Position numbers and translations under genes: made by a program
Shown: in pieces, positions 33,990 through 42,465 of the stretch
How the letters are laid out: every line of letters begins with the position of its first letter
How positions within the stretch are numbered: position 1 is the first letter of the stretch
Source of the DNA: Pseudomonas fluorescens
Lineage (GTDB): Bacteria > Pseudomonadota > Gammaproteobacteria > Pseudomonadales > Pseudomonadaceae
Assembly (NCBI RefSeq): GCF_900215245.1
Contig: NZ_LT907842.1
Span: 620,001-684,000, forward strand
Length of the DNA stretch: 64,000 nucleotides
Direction: 5' to 3'
Notes under the pieces: generated by a model
What the model was told of the DNA's origin: nothing
What the model saw: the letters and a program-made list of their open reading frames with translations, nothing else
Databases searched by the model: none

Positions 33990-34660
33990 GATGCACCCCG
34001 CCTAGGGGAATGAGACCAGCAATGTGGATGCTAGCTGATAGGTAGAATTTCGCACTCGCCATTCGTCAGGCAGGTTGTGAATCCGCTTTCGCTCACCACA
34101 CCCACAGGATCCGGGAGCTTCCGACTCATCTTGAATCAAGTCAACAGGTGAATACCACGACCCGACTACTGGTTGATTGCCAAGACATTAGGCGAGCGGG
34201 CCTTCCTATATAAATAGGACCGCCTGAGCGTCTATCCGTTCAGAGTTGCACGTGACGCCCGCTGTGAGACGGATTGATCTCACTGAGACCATTTGGTCTC
34301 ACTGAGTGCGGAAAACAACACACAGAGTAGAAATCAACACAGGGGGTGGTCAACATCACCATACCTTTGCTGCAAGACCCGGGATGGAGCCTCCTCTCTT
34401 CCCTTCGAGACAGACCATATGAGCCGAATCGGATCTGATCATCTGCTTCGCGCCGCTTTGTCAGATCAGCAGGACGGATAAATGTCCCGGCAGGTTTGGC
34501 CCTCATCTGCCAATCAGCAGGATCGTAAATCGGAAATCTTCGAGGGCACTCCATCAACTAAGACGAAAGGGTATAGGCCGAGCCCTTAAAATGCGGTTAT
34601 GGTGGCACTCTGCCTGTCCGATTGGATCCAGCTGGGTCCAGGCAGGAATGGAGAGCTGCA
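33990..34660. other. 671-bp non-coding control-like region
   Basis: No supported gene. It holds TCCTAT-ATAA-ATAGGA (34204-34219) and a cluster of nested repeats at 34264-34306, upstream of the KilA-N gene. Confidence 0.45.
34264..34306. promoter_or_regulatory. Nested operator-like repeats
   Basis: GTGAGA...TCTCAC (34264-34283) overlaps a TCTCACTGAG direct repeat (34278 and 34297, 19 bp apart) that flanks GAGACCA-TT-TGGTCTC (34285-34300). Overlapping symmetric and direct repeats of one motif suggest cooperative repressor binding. Confidence 0.5.
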
Positions 34661-35413
34661 ATGAACGAACAGATGGATCTTATCCCTAGACGGGTAGAAG
34701 GCGCATTGATCCACCAGCGCACTGCTGATGGATACGTGAATGCAACTGCAATGTGCAGTGCCTCAGGCAAAGGATTTCACGATTACTCGAGGCAGGTAGT
34801 GACCGGAGAGTTCCTATCAGAACTTTCTAGGTCGAACGGCATCCCCATTGATTCATTGGTAATCACCGTAATAAACGGCCCTGTCGAAGCACGTGGGACT
34901 TGGGTTCACCCGGACGTTGCAATCAACCTAGGTCAATGGTGCTCCCCACGTTTCGCAGTAGCGGTAGCTACCTGGGTAAGAGAGTGGCTTGCAGAAAAAG
35001 CAAACCCACAAAACTTGCCGTACCATATGAAAAGGTATATGGCCAACAGAGGGGCCGTTCCACCTACTCATTTTTCAATGCTGAACGAAATGGCGCTAGT
35101 GTTGATAGGTCCTATGGAGGATGCTGGCTACAGGCTGCCAGACAGAATGCTCCCGGACATCTCGGAAGGCCGTATGTTTTGCAAGTGGCTTAGGGATACC
35201 AAAGGTATCGATACCGATGCCCTCCCAACATACCAACATCGGTTTGAAGATGGCCGGGTAGTGTCGCCAAAGCTTTATCCCAACGAGGTGCTCGGTGACT
35301 TTAGAGACCATTTTCACAGAGTCTGGCTCCCTCAAAAGGCTGTCGCATACTTTAAAGATCGCGACGCCCAAGCGCTTCAATACCTCCCACTATTAATTGG
35401 CAACAACAAATAG
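34661..35413 (+). CDS. KilA-N domain protein
   Basis: A 250-residue protein whose first 120 residues form a KilA-N DNA-binding domain (VEGALIHQRTADGYVNATAM, DYSRQVVTGEFLSELS, then GTWVHPDVAINLGQWCSPRF). The C-terminal half is of the phage antirepressor type but is not assignable. ATG at 34661 with GGAGAG upstream. KilA-N proteins occur in phage regulatory regions. A long array of stem-loops follows its stop. Confidence 0.88.
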   Translation: MNEQMDLIPRRVEGALIHQRTADGYVNATAMCSASGKGFHDYSRQVVTGEFLSELSRSNGIPIDSLVITVINGPVEARGTWVHPDVAINLGQWCSPRFAVAVATWVREWLAEKANPQNLPYHMKRYMANRGAVPPTHFSMLNEMALVLIGPMEDAGYRLPDRMLPDISEGRMFCKWLRDTKGIDTDALPTYQHRFEDGRVVSPKLYPNEVLGDFRDHFHRVWLPQKAVAYFKDRDAQALQYLPLLIGNNK

Positions 35414-35415
35414 CA

Positions 35416-35881
35416 CCTGACAGCAGGCCGGAACAGGCACGCGACACGGTGATCCACCACTGGTGGAAGATGCGTCCAAAACTGGACGCATCAAATCCGC
35501 GCCACGTTTTCACATCTCGCAAAACGTGGCGCGGAACCTGGCATACCAAAATGGGAGGCCAGGTTCAGCCCCCTGGGGGTTGGATGGATTTGAAATCCGA
35601 CCAACTTCCCCCACTGGGGAGAGTTCCTCAAATTGATGAAAAGTCCCACCACTCCACAGTCACTTCCTGCACCGCAGGATGAATGACTGGGCTGAAAACT
35701 CAGCCGTGTATCACTTTGGCTGTCGCCAACTTACTGCAACAAAAATCCCCTCGCCTCGACCAGCAAAACCAACTATTTCAGTCCCGTTCCGTCCCGTTAC
35801 ATGTAACACATGAGGTGCACCTAAAAAGCACTGGATAAATGATCAGATCATGCCTAATGTGAGTTTTTGAGCCACTCAAAA
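35416..35881. ncRNA. Array of consecutive stem-loops, possible structured RNA or cis element
   Basis: From the KilA-N stop almost to the next gene the DNA is a chain of inverted repeats: 35454-35466, 35469-35492 (10 bp, loop AAAC), 35496-35535 (15-bp perfect), 35535-35565 (8-9 bp), 35569-35579, 35579-35605, 35606-35621, 35665-35679, 35690-35705 (loop AAAC), 35716-35729, 35796-35807, 35813-35822, 35839-35851 and 35865-35881. The stems differ in sequence, and none ends in a T run, so they are not terminators or copies of one repeat. Transcription is not shown; type is a guess. Confidence 0.6.
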
Positions 35882-35900
35882 CCCATTCGAGGCAGCACCT

Positions 35901-36077
35901 ATGAACACAGCTAAGCCCGCCCGAGGACGTCAGCACAAACCAACTCGCTCCGAAGTTGCTGCCGCCTGGGGCCGCCTTCGCGAAGCCGCAGCAGACGGAA
36001 GCGTTCAAGCATCCGCCCTGCTGATAGCCCTTGCTGAAAACAAACCAGTCATCGCCATGGAATCGCCAGCCGCATGA
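35901..36077 (+). CDS. Small protein of 58 residues
   Basis: ATG at 35901 with GAGGCAGC upstream; its TGA overlaps the ATG of the DUF5681 gene (ATGA). The product is Ala/Arg-rich (RGRQHKPTRSEVAAAWGRLR). Coupling and codon use support it. It opens the rightward run of phage-like genes. Confidence 0.6.
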   Translation: MNTAKPARGRQHKPTRSEVAAAWGRLREAAADGSVQASALLIALAENKPVIAMESPAA

Positions 36078-36490
36078 CTGATCGCGATAAAGCCGGCAAG
36101 TGGAAGCCAGGACAGTCGGGTAATCCCGGCGGCCGATCCGGCCAGACGCAAGAGCTGCGCGCCCGGCTCGCGGAAGGTGCAGACGCCGTGACAAAGAAGG
36201 TTCTGACAGCAGCCAAGAAGGGCGATATGCAGGCTTGCCGACTGATCCTTGAGCGCCTGGTACCGCCAATCAAGCCAACTGCCGAGACAGTGTGCTTCGA
36301 ACTCGACGACACCGACCTACCCAGCGCAGCCAAATCAATCCTTCGCGCAGTTGCCGCCGGCGAGCTACCGCCCGACCAGGGCAAAGCATTGATCGAAGGG
36401 CTAGGCGCTGTTGCCCGGGTAATCGAAGTTGCCGAGCTACAGAAGGCCGTTGAAGAACTCCGTGAACAGATGGAGGGAATGCGGCAATGA
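36074..36490 (+). CDS. DUF5681 domain protein
   Basis: A 138-residue protein with the DUF5681 signature KWKPGQSGNPGGR at residues 10-22, followed by a helical region (AKKGDMQACRLILERLVPPI) and a coiled coil at the end (VAELQKAVEELREQMEGM). Such proteins lie near phage terminase genes and may act like small terminase subunits, but this is not shown. Overlaps both neighbours by 4 bp. Confidence 0.78.
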   Translation: MTDRDKAGKWKPGQSGNPGGRSGQTQELRARLAEGADAVTKKVLTAAKKGDMQACRLILERLVPPIKPTAETVCFELDDTDLPSAAKSILRAVAAGELPPDQGKALIEGLGAVARVIEVAELQKAVEELREQMEGMRQ

Positions 36491-36918
36491 GCATTAAATG
36501 GATGCGCGCCGAGCTCAAGCGAATTGCAGAAAAGATCGGCGCCGAAGACGAAGAAACAGTGCTCGTTATGTTGACGGTGGTGGACTGCAGGGTTGACGCG
36601 GTTGAGGAGGAGATGGACTACCCCAACACAGTGGGCCACTCCTTCAACTATCCCGTCCTCGGCGTACAGACGGTCATGCACTTCCCACTGTGCACCATGA
36701 ACAGCTATGACGCGGCCAATCTGGCAGAGGCGTTCATTCTCCACGTCCGCGCAATTGAAAGCCTCCGCCGCCCCGCTCCGGTAGGTGTGATGGATATGCG
36801 GCCATTCCCAAGTTCTGGTGCCTGGATCTTCCCGCCATTGGCTGACGGGCAAGACATCAAAAGTCATGTCGCCGAACAGTACCGGCTGATCCTCGATGCC
36901 CGCCATGAACATCCGTAG
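36487..36918 (+). CDS. Hypothetical protein
   Basis: A 143-residue protein, coupled (ATGA) to the DUF5681 gene. Acidic, soluble, no domain recognised. The next frame overlaps its end. Confidence 0.6.
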   Translation: MSIKWMRAELKRIAEKIGAEDEETVLVMLTVVDCRVDAVEEEMDYPNTVGHSFNYPVLGVQTVMHFPLCTMNSYDAANLAEAFILHVRAIESLRRPAPVGVMDMRPFPSSGAWIFPPLADGQDIKSHVAEQYRLILDARHEHP

Positions 36919-37114
36919 CCAGGTGGCCAAGCTGCGTCAGCAATCCGGGCTCACTCAATTCAATCGTGACGTGCGAGAGATCAGCGCCCTTATGGATGAG
37001 TTGCACCTAGCAGCAGCCGGCGGTGGCACCCGAGAAAACGTTTCCCTACTCGAGATCCTGAGCGAAGCCTCAGACCAAAACCGGCCGAACCACGGCCAAA
37101 CAATCAAAAGGTAA
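36905..37114 (+). CDS. Small hypothetical protein
   Basis: A 69-residue helical protein (MNIRSQVAKLRQQSGLTQFN) overlapping the previous gene; an ATG at 36896 would add three residues. It lies in the same operon. Function unknown. Confidence 0.5.
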   Translation: MNIRSQVAKLRQQSGLTQFNRDVREISALMDELHLAAAGGGTRENVSLLEILSEASDQNRPNHGQTIKR

Positions 37115-37118
37115 CTCA

Positions 37119-37961
37119 ATGAAAATCGGCAAACGATCCGTCCTCAAAGTTGGCTTGGCCAACCTCCATTACTCCGAATACGAGCACTCCCAGGTAGAGG
37201 CAAGAACCTTCAATATTCAGCGCCCCGATGGCACCAAAGGAACCTGGCAGGCCGGTGGCTTGCTGAAGTCGGTTCGCCATTTGCAGGGCTTGTCGCTAGA
37301 GGCGTTCAAGGACCTCGGAGAAGAAATTCTCTCGATTCGCGAGAACAAGGACCTCAACGCCGCAGCCATTGAGCGCAAGGGCAAGGAGCAGATCGATGGA
37401 ATCATCCCCGCCCTGATGCCGGCGATGGAGAAGGCGGCAAAAGATATGCTCACGTTGGCACAAACAGTGGCCAGCGGCTTTGCAGCGGTGACGCCTCGCG
37501 CCAGCTCAGACGTTGTTGGCTTCCTGGCTGATCAGGAGCTACGCGCCATCGTGCGATGCCTCAAGCCGGAAGAGCGCCAGCGACTAGTCGCTGAGGCGCG
37601 CGCAGGCAGTCACCCTGATGTTGTAGAGGCGGTGCTAAGGGCAAACCCAATGCTCTCCGGACTATCGCCAGAGGCGGCTGACAGTCTTTCTCGCGCAGGT
37701 ATTGCCGCGTCCCGCGCCGAAGACATTGAAGGGCTAAAGCAGATGCTAGCGATCTACGATGACGTGCTGGCCACCGCCTCCAATGCTGGTGTCGCACTGA
37801 GCGGCATGGTTGCCAATTCGAATGGGTACACCGGCCGGTTTGAGAAGTGGCGATCGGGCTGCGAGGGCTCCGAAGCGCTTCGTGACTGGTTGAGCAAACT
37901 CCCGGCAAAGCATCAACCAAAATCTGGCGCCGCGGAAAGCAAGCAATCCGATACCGAATGA
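37119..37961 (+). CDS. Hypothetical protein
   Basis: A 280-residue soluble protein starting 4 bp after the previous stop. The middle is helical (AFKDLGEEILSIRENKDLNA; ALMPAMEKAAKDMLTLAQTV). No known family. Its size and place among phage-like genes suggest a structural or regulatory role, without direct evidence. Confidence 0.6.
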   Translation: MKIGKRSVLKVGLANLHYSEYEHSQVEARTFNIQRPDGTKGTWQAGGLLKSVRHLQGLSLEAFKDLGEEILSIRENKDLNAAAIERKGKEQIDGIIPALMPAMEKAAKDMLTLAQTVASGFAAVTPRASSDVVGFLADQELRAIVRCLKPEERQRLVAEARAGSHPDVVEAVLRANPMLSGLSPEAADSLSRAGIAASRAEDIEGLKQMLAIYDDVLATASNAGVALSGMVANSNGYTGRFEKWRSGCEGSEALRDWLSKLPAKHQPKSGAAESKQSDTE

Positions 37962-38013
37962 CCAATAAGCGCGGGGCGTATCACATCGATCGCCCTCCAG
38001 CGGAGAGACGCAT

Positions 38014-38364
38014 ATGACCACTGCCAAGATCCGCCGAATGCTGGAAGTCATCCGTGATGAGCTCAAGCCCTGCGAGATGCTGGTTGTAACCGTACCGCCA
38101 GACAGCGCCCGCCCCGTCACCCATTGGTGGGCCTCATTGGAGCTGGCCAGAAAGCACCGAACCGTCGCTATGAGCTGCGACGCATCGCTAGCTGCAGAGA
38201 TTGTTCAGCACCTCCATGACCTCGACAGAAATTCACAGAAAACGGCGGTCTTGTTCCCCGAGCACACCACCCCGAGATCAGATTATTTGATCACCCCAGG
38301 CCAGGGCAGTACCGCCGCGCAGTTAGCCGCTGATGCCTATCGAGAAATGAGAAAAACAGAATGA
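38014..38364 (+). CDS. Hypothetical protein
   Basis: A 116-residue protein with GCGGAGA before the ATG. It overlaps the next gene by 4 bp (ATGA). No domain recognised. Confidence 0.6.
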   Translation: MTTAKIRRMLEVIRDELKPCEMLVVTVPPDSARPVTHWWASLELARKHRTVAMSCDASLAAEIVQHLHDLDRNSQKTAVLFPEHTTPRSDYLITPGQGSTAAQLAADAYREMRKTE

Positions 38365-38708
38365 CCACATACCAAGAACGATTTACCGAGGCGTGCAAGA
38401 CGCAACGTTTTCAATCGCACGAGCTGATACAAGGCCCGGATGCCGGATATCTGGTTTGGGAAGTGCAGCACCCCAGCAATGGGCAGAAGGTCGTCATCGA
38501 CGGCCCGTTCTTTACCGAGGAGGAAGCCCGGGTTTCGGCCGACCTGATGCGGGGAACATTCCGCGGCGCCCGGGCCAGCGAAGCGATCTACAACCGGGTG
38601 TGGAACTACGACCCGCGCCAGGAGCAACTGACTATCGACCAGGCGCATATGTCGCGCGCAGTTCTTGCCATTCGCCTGGGGCTTCCAGCCCCCTCCACCA
38701 ATCCATAG
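38361..38708 (+). CDS. Hypothetical protein
   Basis: A 115-residue protein with a repeated small alpha/beta look (GYLVWEVQHPSNGQKVVIDG, PFFTEEEARVSADLMRG). Coupled to the gene before it and followed after 8 bp by the tail gene. Function unknown. Confidence 0.6.
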   Translation: MTTYQERFTEACKTQRFQSHELIQGPDAGYLVWEVQHPSNGQKVVIDGPFFTEEEARVSADLMRGTFRGARASEAIYNRVWNYDPRQEQLTIDQAHMSRAVLAIRLGLPAPSTNP

Positions 38709-38716
38709 GAGGCCCC

Positions 38717-39313
38717 ATGACCGCTACAGCAATTGAATACGCTCCACTCACCACCATCAAACTGTGTGGGCAGCTACGACAGTTCGGTAAGTCCTACCAG
38801 TTCTCCGTCCGAACGCCAGCCGAGGCGATCAAAGCACTGTCAGTGCAGATCCCAGGGTTTGAACGGTTTCTGTCTAACGCAAAGTCTCGCGGGCTCGTGT
38901 TCGTGGTCTTTCGAGGCAAGAAAAATATCGGTGAGGGTGAGCTTGGATTTCAAGGCAAAGGCGACATCATCATTGCCCCTGTGATCTTAGGCAGCAAACG
39001 CTCTGGAGTTCTGCAAACAGTCATCGGCGCCGTGCTGATCGCAGCCTCATTCTTCACGTTCTGGGCACCTCCAGTATCAGCAGGTCTATTTGCATCTGGC
39101 GTGGGTATGGTCGCCGGCGGTGTTATTCAAATGCTCAGCCCGCAGGCAGGTGGCCTCAAGACCAGCGCAGCGCCGGAGAACACCCCAGGCTATGCCTTCG
39201 GCAGTGCTAAGAACACCACGGCATCCGGAAACCCAGTACCGCTGTGTTACGGCAAGCGGCGGGTAGGCGGCGCGCTCATTAGTGCCGCGATCTATGCAGA
39301 GGATCAAGCTTGA
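38717..39313 (+). CDS. Lambda I-like tail assembly protein
   Basis: A 198-residue protein of the lambda gpI/TAI family: an N-terminal beta-grasp part (IKLCGQLRQFGKSYQFSVRT), a glycine-rich hydrophobic stretch (TVIGAVLIAASFFTFWAPPV), and the C-terminal SGNPVPLCYGKRRVGG. AGGAGG precedes its ATG. In phages this gene sits next to gpK and gpJ in the tail-tip cluster; here no other tail gene is present. The ORF is intact, which argues for a retained function such as altering a helper phage's tail. Confidence 0.85.
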   Translation: MTATAIEYAPLTTIKLCGQLRQFGKSYQFSVRTPAEAIKALSVQIPGFERFLSNAKSRGLVFVVFRGKKNIGEGELGFQGKGDIIIAPVILGSKRSGVLQTVIGAVLIAASFFTFWAPPVSAGLFASGVGMVAGGVIQMLSPQAGGLKTSAAPENTPGYAFGSAKNTTASGNPVPLCYGKRRVGGALISAAIYAEDQA

Positions 39314-39345
39314 GCATCCGATAGATTTACGAGCCTTATGCGCCC

Positions 39346-40017
39346 TTAAATATATTTAGCCTCTAACGCAGAAAGCTTTCTAGCAATCGCATCAGTGGCC
39401 GCGTAGATAGCGCCCCTTTTCTCGGCCACTGTCTCATCCGTTTTCCCACTGAAGATCTGACCTACGCCACGCGTGCTAGTCGGCTTGCGGCTATCGGGGG
39501 TCACATACTTTTGTTTTGCCTGCTCATGCACCAGCTCTCTAATGCGAGCGGAAAGATCATTAGAATAGTTTTGCCATTCCCAATCGTTTTTAACCACTAC
39601 CTTATCAAGCAGAACACACTGGTCTCTGAACGATCGTAAAGCCTTACCCACGAGGCCCGTTTCGCCTAATTCGGTCGATTGATCAGATCCCTCTGCATAC
39701 GAACGAATCCATCGAGCCTCTAAGATATTCAAAGCAGCTTCGACCTCTCTGAGCGCCACATTAGCATCCCAAACAACGCCTAAAGCCTTTCCATGAATGA
39801 TTTGCAGCTTCCAGCTATTCCATCCCTTAAAAGCAAGCCCCGCGAGCAGAACCGCTGCAATGGCTTGAATAAGAGCAGATACAGAATTTATTAAACCGAA
39901 TGCCTTATCCGTGCTCTCAGGCCTTCCGTCCGTGAGCGTCGAATAAAAAATCGCACAAACAAGTATGGCGAAAGCAGCCAACAATCCATAGAAACCAAAA
40001 GAGTAGTGATTTTTCAT
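39346..40017 (-). CDS. Two-TM membrane protein
   Basis: A 223-residue protein with membrane segments at about 8-28 and 43-65, and a long soluble, helical C-terminal part. It runs against its neighbours. Base use is slightly more AT-rich than the flanks. No family recognised; a defence or exclusion role is only a guess. Confidence 0.65.
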   Translation of the reverse strand: MKNHYSFGFYGLLAAFAILVCAIFYSTLTDGRPESTDKAFGLINSVSALIQAIAAVLLAGLAFKGWNSWKLQIIHGKALGVVWDANVALREVEAALNILEARWIRSYAEGSDQSTELGETGLVGKALRSFRDQCVLLDKVVVKNDWEWQNYSNDLSARIRELVHEQAKQKYVTPDSRKPTSTRGVGQIFSGKTDETVAEKRGAIYAATDAIARKLSALEAKYI

Positions 40018-40188
40018 CTAGAAAAAGGCCCAAATCAAATAGTCATGATACCTATCACTAGGGTGTTTCACATGGTATGCCTATCCAGATACAGGCTTAT
40101 TTTGCCTTTTCCGTGCTTTTCGCTTGATAAGTAACACCCATAGTGCAACAGTATTAGTAGAACGCCCTAACTGATACAGGCACCCATC

Positions 40189-40803
40189 ATGTTCATCCGC
40201 GCATACCTCCGAGCCTCCACCGAAGAACAAGACGCCGGCCGTGCCCGGGCGTCGCTCGAGCAGTTCGCCAGCGACCATAACAAGGTCATTGCAAGCGAGT
40301 ACCTGGAGAACGCCAGCGGAGCGACTGCGGACCGGCCTGAATTGCTGCGCCTGCTCAAGGATGCCCGGAAGGGTGATGTACTGCTGGTGGAGTCAATAGA
40401 CCGCCTCTCACGCCTTCCTGTGGAGGATTGGCAGAAGCTAAAGACCGCTATCGACTCCAAGGGCTTGCGCATCGTCGCGCTTGACCTGCCGACCAGCCAT
40501 CAGGGAATGCAGGACACTAAAGGTGACGAGTTCACCAGCCGGATGCTGGGCGCAATCAACTCGATGTTGGTGGAGATGATGGCGGCGATCGCACGCAAGG
40601 ATTACGAGCAGCGTCGCGAGCGACAGGCACAGGGCATCGAGAAGGCGAGAGCCGCCGGCAAGTACCAGGGCCGGCCAGTCGACGAAGATCTGCACAAGCG
40701 CGTTTCGGAACTGCTCGGCGCCGGCCTGGGCATTCGCGCGACAGCGCGGCACGCCAACTGTTCAACCACTACGGTATTACGTATTCGTGACCTAGTACGG
40801 TAA
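40189..40803 (+). CDS. Serine recombinase (resolvase/invertase type)
   Basis: A 204-residue recombinase with the catalytic Ser10 (AYLRASTEEQ), LLVESIDRLSRL, the linker helix (EQRRERQAQGIEKARAAGKY) and a C-terminal HTH (GIRATARHANCSTTTVLRI). Size matches Tn3/Pin-type enzymes. No res or inversion sites are recognised next to it. Confidence 0.88.
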   Translation: MFIRAYLRASTEEQDAGRARASLEQFASDHNKVIASEYLENASGATADRPELLRLLKDARKGDVLLVESIDRLSRLPVEDWQKLKTAIDSKGLRIVALDLPTSHQGMQDTKGDEFTSRMLGAINSMLVEMMAAIARKDYEQRRERQAQGIEKARAAGKYQGRPVDEDLHKRVSELLGAGLGIRATARHANCSTTTVLRIRDLVR

Positions 40804-40841
40804 TAACACAACTCACCTTCCTCACCAGCTTAGGACTACGA

Positions 40842-41729
40842 ATGGAACAAGATCATCCCCTAGGTGAAGGCATCACCTACGACAATTACTACAACTCAAG
40901 TCTGAGCAATCTCGATGCAGCCACGTGCGAAGCAGTCGCAGTTGGGCAAGCTATAGGTCGTCAAATGGCCAAGCCCCATATCGGATACTCAACCCAAATA
41001 TTTACCCGCCTATGCGGACACGCGATGTCCCTTATGCGCGCAGTTCCTCGAACACGCTGGGTTATAGCGGACTTTGAAGATTGGGATTTCGGGTGCGCGG
41101 CGGGCCACAGCAGAGCAATCATTGAAGGTTTTTTGTTATTCCTCTACATCATTGAGGAGCCTTCATGCGCCCAGGAGTGGTCATCTAAATTAAATGTGAT
41201 GCACTTAAATGACTGCTGTAGACGCATAAAACTGCTGACAAATTCGAACGCAATGGAAGATGTGGAAGGGCTCACTGAGCAGGCTGAGGAACTCAGGGGC
41301 AGACTACGAGGTAACGAATGGTTCTTGAGTCTAAACGCATCGGTTCAGAAGCGATGTCTGGCGGGAGACAATCTCATGATTGCAAACCGCGACGAGATGC
41401 TTGAAAAGGCGGCCTGGGACAAAAAAGATTTTTATGCAAACTGGGATCTTCTATCTCAATATGCGCACGTCCTTCCAATTTCGTTTTATAGAATGGAGCC
41501 AAACGGCCGCGGCACTGGCATCGAAAACGATACAGACAAAGCCTATATCGCCCTGACCATGCAACTCAGCGCAGAAACACTTGAGAAAGCTACTGACCTG
41601 CTCGTGGAAGCTTTCCCTTATACCGCAGCAGTCAGAAAGGGCATTCAATCAAAATTTTCGCCCGGACCACGAAGCAATAGGCCGATAGCACCTGCAGCCA
41701 ACAAGAAGAAAAAGATAAGAAAGAAATGA
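40842..41729 (+). CDS. DUF5677-like hypothetical protein
   Basis: A 295-residue protein, mostly helical. The AAGHSRAIIEGFLLFLYIIE block and YANWDLLSQYAHVLPISFYR fit the DUF5677 pattern, seen in accessory regions. The C-terminus is very basic (NKKKKIRKK). It is the last gene before the attachment site. Role unknown. Confidence 0.65.
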   Translation: MEQDHPLGEGITYDNYYNSSLSNLDAATCEAVAVGQAIGRQMAKPHIGYSTQIFTRLCGHAMSLMRAVPRTRWVIADFEDWDFGCAAGHSRAIIEGFLLFLYIIEEPSCAQEWSSKLNVMHLNDCCRRIKLLTNSNAMEDVEGLTEQAEELRGRLRGNEWFLSLNASVQKRCLAGDNLMIANRDEMLEKAAWDKKDFYANWDLLSQYAHVLPISFYRMEPNGRGTGIENDTDKAYIALTMQLSAETLEKATDLLVEAFPYTAAVRKGIQSKFSPGPRSNRPIAPAANKKKKIRKK

Positions 41730-41755
41730 GCTAGATGCCGACTAAAGGCTTCGCC

Positions 41756-41780
41756 TGCACCCGCCATGCACCCATGGAAA
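41756..41780 (+). promoter_or_regulatory. Right arm-type integrase site
   Basis: TGCACCCGCCATGCACCC followed by ATGGAAA matches the left arm (26754-26778) at 24 of 25 positions and lies 40 bp inside attR. A worn copy with the same offset to the tRNA is found at 26551 in the older element. Confidence 0.65.
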
Positions 41781-41819
41781 ACGAGAAGGGGAAGCAGAAA
41801 TGGCTGCAGGCGTTGAATA

Positions 41820-41869
41820 ATATGGTGTCCCAGGGCCGGTTCGAACGGCCAACCTTCCCCTTAGGAGGG
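41820..41869. repeat. attR: 50-bp repeat in tRNA-Arg
   Basis: Identical to 26611-26660. It is part of the intact tRNA gene, so insertion left the tRNA functional. Confidence 0.93.
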
Positions 41870-41899
41870 GGATGCTCTATCCAATTGAGCTACTGGGAC
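41823..41899 (-). tRNA. tRNA-Arg (CCT)
   Basis: Acceptor GTCCCAG pairs with CTGGGAC, the D arm reads AGCTCAATTGGATAGAGC, the anticodon loop CTCCTAA gives CCT, and the T loop TTCGAAC is regular. CCA is encoded. It is the integration target of both elements. Confidence 0.96.
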
Positions 41900-42226
41900 A
41901 AATGTCAGCCATCAGGCCTAAGACGCGGCGACGGACGGCGTGCATGTTAACGGCCGAGGTGGGTTTTGTCATGTCGTCCGTAGGCTTTTTGAGTGTAGGC
42001 CGATCCTTGTTCAGAGAATGTCGGTTTCGTCCCGCAACCACGGGCCCCTGAGCGCTATCGTGCAAAATGCACTCCCCCAAAATGCCATCATTGCAAATTG
42101 CAACCTATCGAGCCTCTGAAGTAGACTCAAGCCGTTGATTTTATTGGAATAATAGATTGGCACGGGACCTGCAATACTTCTCCTACAAGCCCCATTCAGC
42201 CACGGCGTTAAGCGGAGAACATGACC
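41900..42226. other. 327-bp gap without a gene
   Basis: Nothing firm is visible between the tRNA gene and the small membrane gene; the tRNA promoter must lie near its left part on the minus strand. Confidence 0.4.
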
Positions 42227-42454
42227 ATGAACAGTGCCCTTCTGTTAGCCCTCAACACCATCGCCCTGGCTGTACTGGTGATGTTCCATTTTCAGTCGAC
42301 TGGCAGCAACGATCCAGCCCAGCTCAGCCAGGCAGTGCCGCACCATCTGCAACAACGCCCGCAACTGGCGGTGATGACGCCCAACGCACAATCACCGGTA
42401 CGCCTGACCCAAGGCACCCAGGCCGCACCCGCATCTGAACATTGGGTTTTCTGA
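42227..42454 (+). CDS. Small membrane-anchored protein
   Basis: A 75-residue protein with one N-terminal membrane segment (ALLLALNTIALAVLVMFHF) and a Gln/Pro-rich tail. Two ATGs are close (42221, 42227); GGAG is better placed for the second. It is followed 11 bp later by another small membrane gene. Function unknown. Confidence 0.65.
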   Translation: MNSALLLALNTIALAVLVMFHFQSTGSNDPAQLSQAVPHHLQQRPQLAVMTPNAQSPVRLTQGTQAAPASEHWVF

Positions 42455-42465
42455 GGAAATCGCTC

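Larger units (their letters stand above)
26611..41869. mobile_element. 15.2-kb integrative element at tRNA-Arg(CCT), satellite-like
   Basis: Bounded by a 50-bp direct repeat derived from the tRNA gene, with the intact tRNA restored on the right. It encodes a tyrosine integrase beside attL, an AlpA-like protein, a replication-protein candidate with internal iterons, regulators, an AT-rich two-gene cargo, a TA-like pair, a KilA-N protein, a DUF5681 protein, a lone lambda-I-like tail gene and a serine recombinase. No capsid, portal, large terminase, tail tube or relaxase gene is present. The layout resembles phage-inducible islands; a decayed prophage is the alternative. Confidence 0.85.

Noticed and set aside
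34240..34557. Open frames in the region before the KilA-N gene
   Set aside because: No ribosome binding site, odd composition and conflict with a dense repeat cluster; treated as non-coding.
35416..35881. CRISPR array in the repeat-rich tract
   Set aside because: There are no constant repeats with spacers; each stem is different.
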